64,000 nt of DNA from Staphylococcus durrellii (GTDB lineage Bacteria; Bacillota; Bacilli; Staphylococcales; Staphylococcaceae): assembly GCF_015594545.1 (NCBI RefSeq), contig NZ_JADIIO010000001.1, positions 868,001-932,000 of the forward strand, read 5' to 3'. Made by a program: the position numbers and the translations under genes. Under the pieces are notes generated by a model, which searched no databases, had not been told where the DNA came from, and worked only from the letters and a program-made list of their open reading frames with translations. Below, piece by piece: positions 63,629 to 64,000 of the stretch (position 1 is its first letter; the number at the start of each line of letters is the position of its first letter).

Positions 63629-64000
63629 GTGAAAGCAGTAAGCTTAATAAGGTTAGGTGAAAAAGAAGAAAAATTAAAAGAAAGATTACCTAATATTGAA
63701 TTTGTTTTTACAAGTGGGGTAGATGAGATAGCTGACCAAGATAAAAAAGACTTAGACATATTATTTGGAGTAGGTAAATTGACAGAAGACTTTTTAGAAG
63801 AATGTCCTAATTTAAAATGGATAGCTTGGTATGCCACGGGTGTAGAAAAATTACCATTGGATTATTTGCAACGTAGAAATATTATTTTAACTAATAATAA
63901 AGGTGCTCATGAAGTACAAATGTCAGAGTTTATCATTGGATATATTTTAGCAGATTATAAAAACATGCGTACTTCATTTAAAAACCAAATCAATAGACAT
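63629..64000 (+). CDS. D-isomer-specific 2-hydroxyacid dehydrogenase, 3'-truncated
   Basis: First 124 residues of a gene that runs off the window. GTG start with GGGGTGAG upstream, 5 bp after bcp. The catalytic-domain N-terminus is visible: LDILFGVGKLTEDFLEECPNLKW in parts, the AWYATGVEKLP loop, and NIILTNNKGAHEVQMSEF, matching the LKxI...G-vDniDl...vtN-pG...aVAE pattern of D-2-hydroxyacid dehydrogenases. The NAD motif lies beyond the end. Expected to reduce 2-keto acids; substrate unknown. Confidence 0.82.
   Translation, partial: MKAVSLIRLGEKEEKLKERLPNIEFVFTSGVDEIADQDKKDLDILFGVGKLTEDFLEECPNLKWIAWYATGVEKLPLDYLQRRNIILTNNKGAHEVQMSEFIIGYILADYKNMRTSFKNQINRH

Overview
The window is a stretch of low-GC Firmicute chromosome, and its gene content and order point to Staphylococcus. 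It carries the vraUTSR operon, the murT-gatD pair, camS, the pcrB-pcrA-ligA-camS block, gatCAB, a bacterial nos next to pheA, and a 578-residue ortholog of the S. aureus exporter Sav1866. As I recall it, the order follows the S. aureus region from pmt through nos, pur, pcr, gat, map and vra to mgt, recX, mutY, hemL2 and bcp, but the sequences are clearly not S. aureus. A coagulase-negative species, perhaps of the saprophyticus/cohnii type, is my inference. There are no rRNA or tRNA genes, CRISPR arrays, insertion sequences or prophage.

Left part (1-13.8 kb, the most variable section): the end of a peptide-type ABC exporter (candidate pmtC-pmtD), a single-cysteine thioredoxin-like protein, a DUF1700/DUF4097 envelope pair, a C45 acyltransferase-like hydrolase, an 18-codon peptide gene, a small membrane protein, and a YolD-like gene behind a perfect LexA box. 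A decayed arsB pseudogene follows, then a lactonase-like propeller, aldehyde dehydrogenase, Mn-pyrophosphatase, nicotinamidase, and a parallel beta-helix protein. The section ends with a complete Fst-type type I toxin-antitoxin locus that was easy to miss.

Central part (13.8-31.5 kb): pheA and nos on the minus strand, then pncB-nadE (with pncA this gives NAD salvage), two small conserved genes, purB, a TrpR-like regulator, a VanY-like carboxypeptidase, the pcrB-pcrA-ligA-camS operon, and gatCAB for Gln-tRNA formation.

Right part (31.5-64 kb): dgkB, an RlmCD-type rRNA methyltransferase, dinB, a DnaQ-like exonuclease, ferritin with a PerR/Fur-like palindrome, murT-gatD for lipid II amidation, a FUSC-family protein, map, and the vraUTSR cell-wall stress operon. 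After these come a BrkB-family protein, ptpA, ampS, a thioesterase, yfkAB, a PfpI-like protein, the monofunctional peptidoglycan glycosyltransferase, and recX-yfhH. A strongly degenerate ABC-ATPase/permease pair of TagGH appearance is next, followed by mutY, ntdP, the Sav1866-like exporter, a second FUSC protein, hemL, bcp and the start of a 2-hydroxyacid dehydrogenase gene.

Several starts were moved inward from the longest ORF to the codon that follows a proper ribosome-binding site. Some of these are TTG or GTG codons (aldH, rlmD, the beta-helix gene, the second FUSC gene, pncB). Most transcription units end in obvious intrinsic terminators, many of them shared by converging genes.
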